From contig CAIOXR010000110.1 in assembly GCA_903862375.1 (NCBI GenBank), positions 1 to 12,751 on the forward strand: 12,751 bases of DNA, in the 5' to 3' direction. Under the pieces are notes generated by a model. It was given only the letters and a program-made list of their open reading frames with translations, was not told the origin of the DNA and made no database searches. Of this stretch, positions 1-6,760 are shown piece after piece. This DNA is from an uncultured bacterium (GTDB lineage: Bacteria; Patescibacteriota; Minisyncoccia; Phycocordibacterales; UBA9973). Position numbers and translations under genes: made by a program. How positions within the stretch are numbered: the stretch's first letter is position 1; each line of letters starts with the position of its first letter.

Positions 1-39
1 ACGCTTTTTGACCTCGACTAAAACTTTTTCGATGTAAAC

Positions 40-204
40 GAGAGAGGGACCATGATTACATGTTTTGACTATTACATAGTCAAATGCTTTTCGCTCTGGT
101 TAATACCAGAGAACGAAAAGTCTTTCAAATTCCTCACGCAAAGTATGCAGATACTTTGCTTCTCTCCGTAAAAAAGAAAAACCCTTTCGGGTTTATTCTT
201 TTTG
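40..204 (+). ncRNA. Unrecognised structured RNA, copy A
   Basis: I do not recognise this element. It begins with GAGAGGGACC (42-51) and ends with TTCTCTCCG plus a hairpin terminator (about 170-204). Between them, read on the plus strand, are three strong hairpins: TTTGACTAT/ATAGTCAAA with loop TAC; CTTTTCG..CTCTGGT/ACCAGAG..CGAAAAG with loop TAAT; and GCAAAGTAT/ATACTTTGC with loop GCAG. The 5' GAGGGA can pair with TTCCTC just before the last hairpin, closing a multibranch structure. A second copy lies at 1286-1452 with the same ends but different stem sequences. The plus strand is preferred because the terminator is part of the conserved unit and lies at this end. No convincing promoter is visible, and no ORF fits. 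Function is unknown. Confidence 0.6.
170..204. terminator. Bidirectional hairpin terminator
   Basis: An A-rich arm with CCC, a four-base loop, then GGG with a T-rich arm form a hairpin. On the minus strand the loop is GAAA and a T-run follows (TTTTTCTTTTTT), which suits the end of the ATP-grasp gene about 50 nt away. On the plus strand it ends structured RNA copy A. The same sequence recurs exactly at 1418-1452. Confidence 0.7.
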
Positions 205-254
205 CGGGCAGTATGGTACACTGTTGGAACTGAATTACTTGAAAAATAATGATA

Positions 255-1205
255 TTACTGAATCGTTTCCAAATGATCAATCAAATTATTTATAAACCTA
301 TCCATGCATTTGAAATTTTCTCCAGGAAAAGCTGTATGCGAATTTAGTTCAATTAATTTTGGTCCATTCTTCCCTATTCCTATATCCATACTGTATAAAG
401 GCTTGGGGTATTTTTTAATAATCTCTGTATGAACTTCACTATAAAAATTTAAAATAAATGGTGGTATTGAATCAATATCTATCTCAGTAATAGAGGCTCC
501 CCTATGAGAATTACTTATTAGAGTTCCCGGAACTGGCTGACGAACATGGCACAGTGAGATCTTGTCACCATGAGTAATGATTCTAAGGTCGTGATAAGAG
601 ATAGCAATATTAGGAATGCCTAGACTAGTATCTATAAATTCTTGAACAAGAAAACCTTGGTCTTCAAGTTTGTCTTTTGGGATTGAATTAAAATCTACTT
701 CATTTATATTCCATATATAAACATCATCTCCATTTGATCCTTTATTTGGTTTTAAAACCACTTTTTCAGTTTTAATTTTATTTAAAGCTTCTTTTATCTC
801 ATCTAAATTTTTAGCTAAAAATGTTTTCGGAAAAAATTGAGGCATATAATCATATGTATTTATTTTTAAACAAAAATCTTTAAATTCTGGAGTATTTGTG
901 ATCACAACGTTACTCCTATCAAAATCTAAATTCGCCATTTTTTTAAATTGATAAATAACATCCGCTTTAAATTCTTCATTTGTTTTTACTATTTCTCCTT
1001 CTTTATATATTGCCACATTCGAAAAATTACCATTGCCAATATATGATTCAATATCATAAGCAAATCTAAAGTTGTCTCTTTCACTAATTTCCTTAAAAAA
1101 TTTATGATAAGCAACTCCTTTTCTATTGTGAAAATTTGAAAGAGCATGATCATCAATGCTTTTAAGCCACATCACAATATTTCTGGGTTTTCTTTTTTCT
1201 TCCAT
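255..1205 (-). CDS. ATP-grasp domain protein, RimK/glutathione-synthetase-like
   Basis: Protein of 316 residues resembling ATP-grasp ligases, which use ATP to activate a carboxylate and join it to an amine or thiol. Visible landmarks are the nucleotide-binding KPNKGSNGDDVY (152-163), the strand and hinge LVQEFID (186-192), DLRIITHGD (206-214), and a metal-binding C-terminal MDIGIGKNGPKLIELNSH (273-290), where D and E/N ligands are expected. The first 120 residues look like a pre-ATP-grasp domain. No signal peptide or membrane segment is seen. The substrate cannot be told from sequence; peptide or cofactor ligation are both possible. The ATG is preceded by TGGTATACT with 6 nt between, so it probably starts a leaderless message. 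It sits alone between the two structured RNA copies. Confidence 0.8.
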   Translation of the reverse strand: MEEKRKPRNIVMWLKSIDDHALSNFHNRKGVAYHKFFKEISERDNFRFAYDIESYIGNGNFSNVAIYKEGEIVKTNEEFKADVIYQFKKMANLDFDRSNVVITNTPEFKDFCLKINTYDYMPQFFPKTFLAKNLDEIKEALNKIKTEKVVLKPNKGSNGDDVYIWNINEVDFNSIPKDKLEDQGFLVQEFIDTSLGIPNIAISYHDLRIITHGDKISLCHVRQPVPGTLISNSHRGASITEIDIDSIPPFILNFYSEVHTEIIKKYPKPLYSMDIGIGKNGPKLIELNSHTAFPGENFKCMDRFINNLIDHLETIQ

Positions 1206-1211
1206 TAAATT

Positions 1212-1217
1212 AGTATA
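1212..1217 (-). promoter_or_regulatory. Extended -10 promoter of the ATP-grasp gene
   Basis: The minus strand reads TGG-TATACT, followed by AATTTA and the ATG. The predicted transcription start (about 7 nt after the -10) falls on the ATG, so no leader or ribosome-binding site is expected. The -35 region is poor, as is common with TGn promoters. Confidence 0.6.
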
Positions 1218-1285
1218 CCAGAAGTTCCCTATCTCTCACAGTCGCCAAAATTGAACCATATAAATTAAGATTAAAAACGAAGGCG

Positions 1286-1452
1286 AAGAGAGGGACCGCG
1301 AGTACGCTTTTTGAATCTTACAGATTCTGTACACCTTTCCCGTTCGTGAGTACACTCACAAAGAAAAGGTCTTCAAATCCCTCATGTAAGCCATACCAAT
1401 GGCTTACTTCTCTCCGTAAAAAAGAAAAACCCTTTCGGGTTTATTCTTTTTG
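1286..1452 (+). ncRNA. Unrecognised structured RNA, copy B
   Basis: Second copy of the element at 40-204. Shared parts are GAGAGGGACC (1288-1297), a hairpin with loop TAC after a T-run, a TCAAATCCCTC segment able to pair with the 5' GAGGGA, and a fully identical 3' stretch of about 50 nt including the terminator. The hairpins hold the same places but different bases: GAATCT/AGATTC; ACCTTTCC..GTGAG/CTCAC..GAAAAGGT; GTAAGCCAT/ATGGCTTAC with loop ACCA. Stems maintained by paired changes argue for a functional RNA rather than a spacer. It converges on tRNA-Ser, sharing the terminator with it. The 3' end (TTCAAATCCCTC, hairpin, TTCTCTCCG) looks superficially like the end of the neighbouring tRNA-Ser with a hairpin inserted. 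Confidence 0.6.
1418..1452. terminator. Bidirectional terminator between RNA copy B and tRNA-Ser
   Basis: Identical to the hairpin at 170-204. On the minus strand it starts directly after the tRNA-Ser 3' end (GAAA loop, then a T-run). On the plus strand it ends structured RNA copy B. Confidence 0.75.
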
Positions 1453-1539
1453 CGGAGAGAGAGGGATTTGAACCCTCGAAGGCTTTAACACCTTGCTACC
1501 TTTCCAAGGTAGTGCACTAGACCACTATGCGACCTCTCC
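1453..1539 (-). tRNA. tRNA-Ser (anticodon GGA)
   Basis: An 87-nt tRNA on the minus strand. The acceptor 5' strand GGAGAGG pairs with TCTCTCC (one G-T), with discriminator G. The anticodon loop reads CTTGGAAAG with anticodon GGA. A long variable arm (GCAAGGTGTTAAAGCCTTC region) marks it as class II, as expected for serine. The T arm is GAGGG-TTCAAAT-CCCTC. CCA is not encoded; the sequence runs straight into the terminator. Confidence 0.95.
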
Positions 1540-1543
1540 TTAA

Positions 1544-1592
1544 GCTTGAGCCGAAGCTCAAGCCAAATGATAAAATTCCGAAGAATCTTATC
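1544..1592 (-). other. Tandem C(UUCG)G hairpins upstream of tRNA-Ser
   Basis: Two adjacent hairpins each carry a TTCG tetraloop closed by C-G on the minus strand: GATAAGATTC/GAATTTTATC (1569-1592) and GCTTGAGC/GCTCAAGC (1544-1563). They end 4 nt before the tRNA 5' end. No T-run follows either, so they look more like a structured tRNA leader or processing signal than terminators. A third, weaker inverted repeat (CAGGTTT/AAACCTG) lies about 10 nt further upstream. No clear promoter was found. Confidence 0.5.
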
Positions 1593-1687
1593 ATATACAC
1601 AGGTTTAAAATAAAAATATAAACCTGCATTTGTAAAGAACATCTAGGGTGTATCATACTAGATATTTAATTTTTTACCAAGAAAATC

Positions 1688-1710
1688 ATGCAAAGATATT
1701 ATCTTTGCAT
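1688..1710 (-). terminator. Hairpin terminator after htpX
   Basis: Perfect 10-bp inverted repeat ATGCAAAGAT/ATCTTTGCAT with a 3-nt loop, starting 5 nt after the htpX stop. On the minus strand it is followed by GATTTTC, a short T-rich tail. It probably ends the lemA-Gmad2-DUF2207-htpX transcript. Confidence 0.6.
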
Positions 1711-1715
1711 ATATA

Positions 1716-2606
1716 TTATAAACTCCCTCTTAGTTTCTTTATTCTCTCTTCTACTGGAGGATGAGTTGAGAAAAGACTTCCAACTTTTTTTGCGAAGTTG
1801 CCTGACCCTTGTGGGTTTGCAATATACAAATGAGCAATAGCATTTGATTGAGTTTGCATTGGTTTACCATATAAAGATATCTTCTCTAGTGCAGAAGCAA
1901 GGCCTTCCGGATAACGAGTAAGTAAAGATCCCGATGCATCAGCTAAAAATTCTCTTTTTCTAGAGATTGCAAGTTGTATCAAAGTCGCTGCTATAGGTGC
2001 AAGAATCGCTACCACAATACCAATTATCATGAATAGTCCATTACCCTCTCTATCATCTCTATTACCACCAAAGAAAGACATACGGATCATCATATCTGAA
2101 ACGATAGCCACAAAGCCAACAAGAACTACAGCTACAGTAGAGAGAAGCATATCCTTATTCCCTATATGGCTCATCTCATGAGCAACTACTCCTTCAAGCT
2201 CTGTCTTACTCATAATAGAAAGGAGTCCTGTAGTCATGACGATGGCAGAGTGATTCTTGTCCCTACCAGTCGCAAAAGCATTCGGTGAAGGATCTTCTAT
2301 CACATATATCTTCGGCATTGGAAGACCTGCGGTTATAGCTAAATTCTCAACTATAGTATAGAAATCGAAATATTCTGCCCGAGTCGCAGGAGTAGCTTTA
2401 GCTAAAGACAAAGCAATCTTATCTGAATACCAATAACTCGTAATATTCATAATTAAAGAGAAAATTACAAATATATATAAAATATTTTGGTTACTATACA
2501 TCCTAGAGAAAACAAAACCAAGTCCTATAACAATGATTAAGAAGACGCTCATAAGCATCCAAGTCTTTGAAACATTTTTTGATTGTTCGGTATAAAGTGT
2601 TGCCAT
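1716..2606 (-). CDS. htpX: HtpX-family membrane zinc metalloprotease
   Basis: M48-family protease that cleaves misfolded membrane proteins at the cytoplasmic membrane. From the chosen ATG the product has 296 residues, the usual HtpX length. It has two N-terminal membrane helices (about 16-36 and 41-58), the zinc motif HEMSH (H143, E144, H147) in VVAHEMSHIGN, two further hydrophobic segments (about 155-180 and 190-213), and the third zinc ligand E219 in REFLADASG. The reading frame stays open further upstream, but that part is only the opposite frame of the glycine-rich end of the DUF2207 gene. MATLYTEQ is therefore taken as the start, 25 nt after the DUF2207 stop. No ribosome-binding site is evident. 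It is the last gene of the unit and is followed by a hairpin terminator. Confidence 0.93.
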   Translation of the reverse strand: MATLYTEQSKNVSKTWMLMSVFLIIVIGLGFVFSRMYSNQNILYIFVIFSLIMNITSYWYSDKIALSLAKATPATRAEYFDFYTIVENLAITAGLPMPKIYVIEDPSPNAFATGRDKNHSAIVMTTGLLSIMSKTELEGVVAHEMSHIGNKDMLLSTVAVVLVGFVAIVSDMMIRMSFFGGNRDDREGNGLFMIIGIVVAILAPIAATLIQLAISRKREFLADASGSLLTRYPEGLASALEKISLYGKPMQTQSNAIAHLYIANPQGSGNFAKKVGSLFSTHPPVEERIKKLRGSL

Positions 2607-2631
2607 ATATTTGTATACTATATCATAATAA

Positions 2632-4596
2632 TTAACTTGCACCACCGCCTCCTCCTCCACCTCCCCCGCCTCCTCCGCCACCACCACCAGAACCTCCTCC
2701 AGCTCCACCAGCGCTACTAAAAGACGAAGCAAAACTTGAACTAAATGATGATGAAAAACTAGATGCAGAAAAGTTAGAAGCCATTGATCCAGCTATTACA
2801 CCAGATGAATTATATACTCCTCCGGTATACCAAGATGGAGCTGATATATTCATATCGTCGAAAGCTTTAGCCCACTTTTTCTCAATACCAAAAACCATTG
2901 CATAAGATAAATACTTTTCAAACATTTCTGGTGTTAAATTTTGTAATCTATATCTTTCTGCTGTATTTAAATATAATTTAAAACCAAGCCATTCGGCCTT
3001 AAGAGCTCTACCTTCCGTATTTAATCTTGGGTTTGTTAAAGTTAGATAAATAATTAAAGATGAAATAATAACACTTATAATTATAAAATATCTTTGATTA
3101 AATCCACCAGAAATATTTAATAAAAATGTATTAACAAAAATAAATATAAACCAAATAATACCTAAATATGAAGCTCTATTTGTCCATTTTGGTGCTACTT
3201 CATAAGCTTTTATATTTATATCCATTTCATTATAAAGAATCTTTCTTACCTCTTGAATCTGTTTATACATATCTTGAGAATGATTTCTATCTGTATTATT
3301 CTTTTCTTTAAAAGTTGAGAAGCTTTCACCTGAGCTAAAAAGAACTCTCAAATATTTTTTCTCATATTCTTTAAGGTTACCTCTATCTTTATCTGTTTTA
3401 GTAAGGACATATTCACTACCACTTGATGAAAGAATTAATTTAATAAGCATAAATACAATAATAATTCCAGACAAAAGAACATAACTTAATGAAAGTTTAC
3501 TTATTAAATCTTTTAATTCAAAAAAGAAAATTGGAATAACAATTAAATATATTAAAAAACCATTACCATTCATTATTTTTTCTTTTATGGAATACTTTTC
3601 TTCTTTAATTGTAAGATATCCTCTATAAGCTAAATCAATAATAGTAGCCGGCAGTGCTTTATCAGAAATCCTCTCTTTAAGAATTATTTCTGCCATTGCA
3701 GGAGGAAGATTTTCTGGAGGTTCAAATTGTGTAATAATAGTCATCTTATTCATTGGTCTTTTCTCCCTTACATACCAATAAATTAAACTTCCTAATCCTG
3801 TTAGTAATATTAAAAGAATAGAATAAATTGAATTCCTGTAAATACTCATAAAATCAAGCCAATAAGCATTTTTATCAATCATCCCTTTTTGCCAACCTGG
3901 TGCAATAGTAAAATCTCCACCTGGTTCTATAGAATTTGCATAAAATACAAAAGTCCTATTATCTACTTTTTCTTTTCCAAAATATCCTTTTGAGTTTGAT
4001 AAATATGATGAAAAAAGTTCATCTATCTTTATGTCTTCAGGCAAGATGACAATAGCATCAATACGATCAATCGGTACAGTAAAATCAGTGACTAAGTTAT
4101 AATATAATTCATCATGATCTTTATAAAAACCAATCGCTCCATGTAATTTATATTTCAAAATCCAAGAATGTATACTATCCTTCTCATTAAAATACCATTC
4201 AATATTTTTCGAACCATTTTGTTGAAATACAGTATAATAACCCCAGTTATTTGAATTAGTTTTTTCTAATCTGGAAGATGTATAATTTAAGGGAATATTC
4301 GTATTTCCATCTATGACCTGTATGTCTGTTATATCATCTATCTTATTTAGTAAAAGCGAACGCCAACCCAAATGATACTCTCCATTAAATTTAAAAGTTT
4401 CTTTTTCTATCACATCTACGGTAGAATCTTTATTTATATCTATATAAAAATTAATTGATGGGTAAGAATATGATTTTACCAAAATATCATTATTAACATT
4501 TTCCGCTGATACTTTAAATGAAAAAATTAAAGCTACAAATAAAACAACAAAAAATATTTGTTGTTTTATTCTACTTTTTATAGATAAAAAATTCAT
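2632..4596 (-). CDS. DUF2207 family membrane protein with poly-glycine C-terminus
   Basis: Exported membrane protein of 654 residues; biochemical function unknown. Residues 1-31 form a signal peptide (MNFLSIKSRIKQQ, then a hydrophobic core ending KVSA). Residues about 45-240 fit the extracytoplasmic DUF2207 domain, with FNGEYHLGWRSL and WYFNEKDSIHSWILKY. A membrane helix follows at about 255-275, then a cytoplasmic stretch with DKALPATIIDLAYRGYLTI, typical of the family. Two hydrophobic pairs lie at about 350-390 and 480-520. The tail is Ser/Phe-rich (SSFSSSFSSSFASSFSS), then AGGAGGGS, 16 glycines and AS. The glycine run uses all four GGN codons, so it is not a simple slipped repeat. The gene starts 3 nt after the Gmad2 gene and lies in a lemA-to-htpX cluster, a context known for this family. 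Confidence 0.85.
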   Translation of the reverse strand: MNFLSIKSRIKQQIFFVVLFVALIFSFKVSAENVNNDILVKSYSYPSINFYIDINKDSTVDVIEKETFKFNGEYHLGWRSLLLNKIDDITDIQVIDGNTNIPLNYTSSRLEKTNSNNWGYYTVFQQNGSKNIEWYFNEKDSIHSWILKYKLHGAIGFYKDHDELYYNLVTDFTVPIDRIDAIVILPEDIKIDELFSSYLSNSKGYFGKEKVDNRTFVFYANSIEPGGDFTIAPGWQKGMIDKNAYWLDFMSIYRNSIYSILLILLTGLGSLIYWYVREKRPMNKMTIITQFEPPENLPPAMAEIILKERISDKALPATIIDLAYRGYLTIKEEKYSIKEKIMNGNGFLIYLIVIPIFFFELKDLISKLSLSYVLLSGIIIVFMLIKLILSSSGSEYVLTKTDKDRGNLKEYEKKYLRVLFSSGESFSTFKEKNNTDRNHSQDMYKQIQEVRKILYNEMDINIKAYEVAPKWTNRASYLGIIWFIFIFVNTFLLNISGGFNQRYFIIISVIISSLIIYLTLTNPRLNTEGRALKAEWLGFKLYLNTAERYRLQNLTPEMFEKYLSYAMVFGIEKKWAKAFDDMNISAPSWYTGGVYNSSGVIAGSMASNFSASSFSSSFSSSFASSFSSAGGAGGGSGGGGGGGGGGGGGGGGAS

Positions 4597-4599
4597 TTT

Positions 4600-5130
4600 T
4601 TATTCAATAATTATTGGAATTAAAATACTTTTATCATTTTCTGGTAATCCAGATGCATTATTATTGTGAATTTCAAAATAAGCTGGACCCTTTTTTATAT
4701 CTGTAAAATCGATAGTTCCTTCAAAATTTACAGGATTTGATGTAGCCCACTCATCATTAGATATAACATTACTCTTTTTTAGTATATCTTTATTTGAATC
4801 TAATATATTTATATTCATACTCCCTTCAAAGAAGTAACCGCCTTTTACAGTACCCTTATATGAAGTCATGCCTTTTACTTTTGAATTTGGCAATAATGAA
4901 AAGATAATTAAATCATCTTTATCCCCAATAATTTGTAGTTTATTTTTTATGTTAGGTATGGTTTTATTTGCCATGACTATATTGCTCTTATTTTTTAAAT
5001 TCAGTAAATATGTTTCTTGATTCCTATACATGAATCGTAAGGCTATAACCATTAGGATAATTAGAACAAATAAAAGAATTGTATTTAATGTTGAGCTATA
5101 AAATTCTGAACCAAAGTATTTATTTTTCAT
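4600..5130 (-). CDS. Membrane-anchored Gmad2 immunoglobulin-like domain protein
   Basis: Protein of 176 residues with a single N-terminal membrane helix (about 17-34, LNTILLFVLIILMVIALRF) and an extracytoplasmic remainder. The C-terminal half carries the Gmad2 pattern: VKGGYFFEGSMNINILD (about 95-111), DEWATSNPVNFEGTIDF, and NNASGLPENDKSILIPI near the end. Gmad2 is an Ig-like beta domain first described in spore-germination and other cell-surface proteins, probably used for binding rather than catalysis. The LPEND motif is strongly conserved in this family. The gene starts only 2 nt after the lemA stop and ends 3 nt before the DUF2207 gene, so it is almost certainly cotranscribed and probably works at the same membrane site. 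Its partner is unknown. Confidence 0.8.
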   Translation of the reverse strand: MKNKYFGSEFYSSTLNTILLFVLIILMVIALRFMYRNQETYLLNLKNKSNIVMANKTIPNIKNKLQIIGDKDDLIIFSLLPNSKVKGMTSYKGTVKGGYFFEGSMNINILDSNKDILKKSNVISNDEWATSNPVNFEGTIDFTDIKKGPAYFEIHNNNASGLPENDKSILIPIIIE

Positions 5131-5132
5131 AA

Positions 5133-5690
5133 TTAGAATTTTACTTCTACTGGATTCTTCTCTACACTATCTTGTTCAAGTTCAAAGAATTCTAGAACTT
5201 TAAAATTAAACATTCCTGCTATTATATTTCCTGGAAACATCTGGACATCTGTGTTAAAGTCACGAACATTACCATTATAAAATCTTCGTGAAGCCATAAT
5301 TTTATTTTCTGTATCTGAAAGCTCTTTCTGAAGTTCTATAAAATTAGTATTCGCTTTTAACCCTGGATAAGCCTCTGAAATAGCAAAAAGTGACTTAAGC
5401 GTACCAGTTAATGCATTCTCTGCTTCCCCTTTTTCAGCAAGTGTACCTGCCTGCATAGCTTTCGAACGAGCTTCAGTGACTTTCTCAAAAGTTCCTGCTT
5501 CATGAGCAGCATATCCTTTAACTGTATTTACAAGATTAGGAATTAGATCATAGCGACGCTTAAGCTGAACATCAATATCTGCCCATGCTTCTTGTGTACG
5601 AGTTCTAAGAGTTATAAAACCATTATATTTAATTACTAAGAATAAAACGACGACAACTACTATAGCTATAACAATATATAAAATTGACAT
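5133..5690 (-). CDS. lemA: LemA family protein
   Basis: Protein of 185 residues, full length for the LemA family. It has one N-terminal membrane helix (about 4-21) and a helical bundle beyond it. Family signatures are AWADIDVQLKRRYDLIPNLV, TVKGYAAHEAGTFEKVTEARS, AYPGLKANTNFIELQKELSD, TENKIMASRRFYN and DFNTDVQMFPGNIIA. The biochemical role is not established; LemA genes are often found next to DUF2207/TPM-type membrane proteins and HtpX, as here. No ribosome-binding site precedes the ATG. An AT-rich TATATT lies 11 nt upstream and an extended -10 (TGCTATAAT) about 78 nt upstream, so either could start the transcript. Confidence 0.95.
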   Translation of the reverse strand: MSILYIVIAIVVVVVLFLVIKYNGFITLRTRTQEAWADIDVQLKRRYDLIPNLVNTVKGYAAHEAGTFEKVTEARSKAMQAGTLAEKGEAENALTGTLKSLFAISEAYPGLKANTNFIELQKELSDTENKIMASRRFYNGNVRDFNTDVQMFPGNIIAGMFNFKVLEFFELEQDSVEKNPVEVKF

Positions 5691-5768
5691 ATGATTTTGT
5701 TAATATATCGCACAATTAATTAAATGCAATATTTGTAATATTAATTAATAAACTAACTTCCTTCGTTT

Positions 5769-5774
5769 ATTATA
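5769..5774 (-). promoter_or_regulatory. Extended -10 promoter upstream of lemA
   Basis: The minus strand reads TGC-TATAAT, a full-consensus -10 with the TGn extension, giving a predicted leader of about 70 nt before lemA. Its TG lies inside the arm of the inverted repeat 5776-5816, so the repeat may affect access to it. Confidence 0.5.
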
Positions 5775-5775
5775 G

Positions 5776-5816
5776 CATAAATGCCTCACCAAGAATAGTT
5801 ATGAGAGGCATTTATG
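5776..5816. repeat. Perfect 12-bp inverted repeat between secF and lemA
   Basis: CATAAATGCCTC (5776-5787) and GAGGCATTTATG (5805-5816) are perfect complements separated by 17 nt. It lies about 20 nt after the secF stop, so it may be a transcript-end hairpin, but no T-run follows on the minus strand. One arm overlaps the TG of the extended -10, which would also fit an operator. A second 8-bp inverted repeat (GTTAAACT/AGTTTAAC, 5816-5841) abuts it and overlaps the secF stop. Confidence 0.55.
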
Positions 5817-5836
5817 TTAAACTAAAATAGTTCAGT

Positions 5837-6721
5837 TTAACTTATCTTTTCAGACCAATTCTTTACGAATACAAGCATAGGGCTTGCAAGGAATATAGAT
5901 GAGTAAGTACCAAAAAACATTCCGGCAGTAAGCATTAAGGCAAATACTTTTGTACTTTTAGGACCAAAAAATACTAGAGCAAGTAATGCTATTATAACTG
6001 TAGAAGAAGTGGCGATTGAACGGGCAAAAACTTGATTCAAGCTTTTGCCAACAGTTTCATCAAAAGTTTTAAAATGACCTATACGAATATTCTCACGGAT
6101 ACGATCAAATACAACAATTGTGTCAGAAACAGAAAGTCCTAAAATTGTAAGTACTGCCACGACAAAGAGTGTATCTACTTCCACACCAGATATATGACTT
6201 AATACAGCGAATACTCCTACTGGAATGATAATATCATGAATCAAAGAAACTATCGCAATTAAACCATATTTCCATGATGAAACTGGTTTTGAAACTTTCC
6301 TAAATGAAAATGCTATCCAGAAAATAATACCAAGTGATACAAGAATAAATGAAATCAATGATTTACGGACAAGTTCTGCCCCCACTGATGGACCAATAGA
6401 AGTAAAACTTTTCTCAACTACATCTTTACCAAGCACTCCTATAATTTCTTTGTGTTCTTTGTCTGTAACATCACGAGTTTTAATACTAAAACCTTTCTCA
6501 CCTATAGGCTGTATCAATGCTTGCCCTATAGATAAAGTTTTCAAACTTGATTCTACCACTGTCTGTTCTGGACGAGCATTTGTATACTCTACTTCAGTAA
6601 GAGACCCACCTTTGAAATCAATACCCATATTCAAACCGAAGTATGAAATAGCACCAATAGACAATACAACTAATGCAACTGAAATTAAAACGAATATTTT
6701 TTTGTATTTAATTATGAACAT
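5837..6721 (-). CDS. secF: Protein translocase subunit SecF
   Basis: Protein of 294 residues. SecF works with SecD in the membrane to pull exported proteins out of the SecYEG channel, using the proton or ion gradient. It shows the first membrane helix (about 9-27), the SecF head motif GIDFKGGSLTEVEY (33-46), and then, after a periplasmic domain, five further helices from about 118 on. These contain the conserved SVSDTIVVFDRIRENIR region (about 197-214), which carries the aspartate and arginine residues typical of SecF. The start lies 39 nt after the secD stop; AGGTGA occurs upstream but too far (about 24 nt) to set the start. Length and domain order are normal, and secD and secF are separate genes. 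Confidence 0.97.
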   Translation of the reverse strand: MFIIKYKKIFVLISVALVVLSIGAISYFGLNMGIDFKGGSLTEVEYTNARPEQTVVESSLKTLSIGQALIQPIGEKGFSIKTRDVTDKEHKEIIGVLGKDVVEKSFTSIGPSVGAELVRKSLISFILVSLGIIFWIAFSFRKVSKPVSSWKYGLIAIVSLIHDIIIPVGVFAVLSHISGVEVDTLFVVAVLTILGLSVSDTIVVFDRIRENIRIGHFKTFDETVGKSLNQVFARSIATSSTVIIALLALVFFGPKSTKVFALMLTAGMFFGTYSSIFLASPMLVFVKNWSEKIS

Positions 6722-6760
6722 ATAATTTATGATTAAGCGTAATCACCTACTGGGGTAAAA

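Noticed and set aside
1..1290. ACGCTTTTTGA shared between the window start and 1303-1313, as a possible further repeat copy
   Set aside because: The match is short, lies at a different place relative to the RNA element, and the flanks do not align.
1286..1452. CRISPR-like or integron attC-like reading of the two repeated elements
   Set aside because: There are only two copies about 1.2 kb apart with a gene between; there are no short regular spacers, no attC core sites, and no cas or integrase gene.
2607..2732. N-terminal extension of htpX rich in Val, Glu and Ala
   Set aside because: It is the shifted frame of the poly-glycine coding end of the DUF2207 gene; HtpX proteins start at the MATLYTEQ-like helix.
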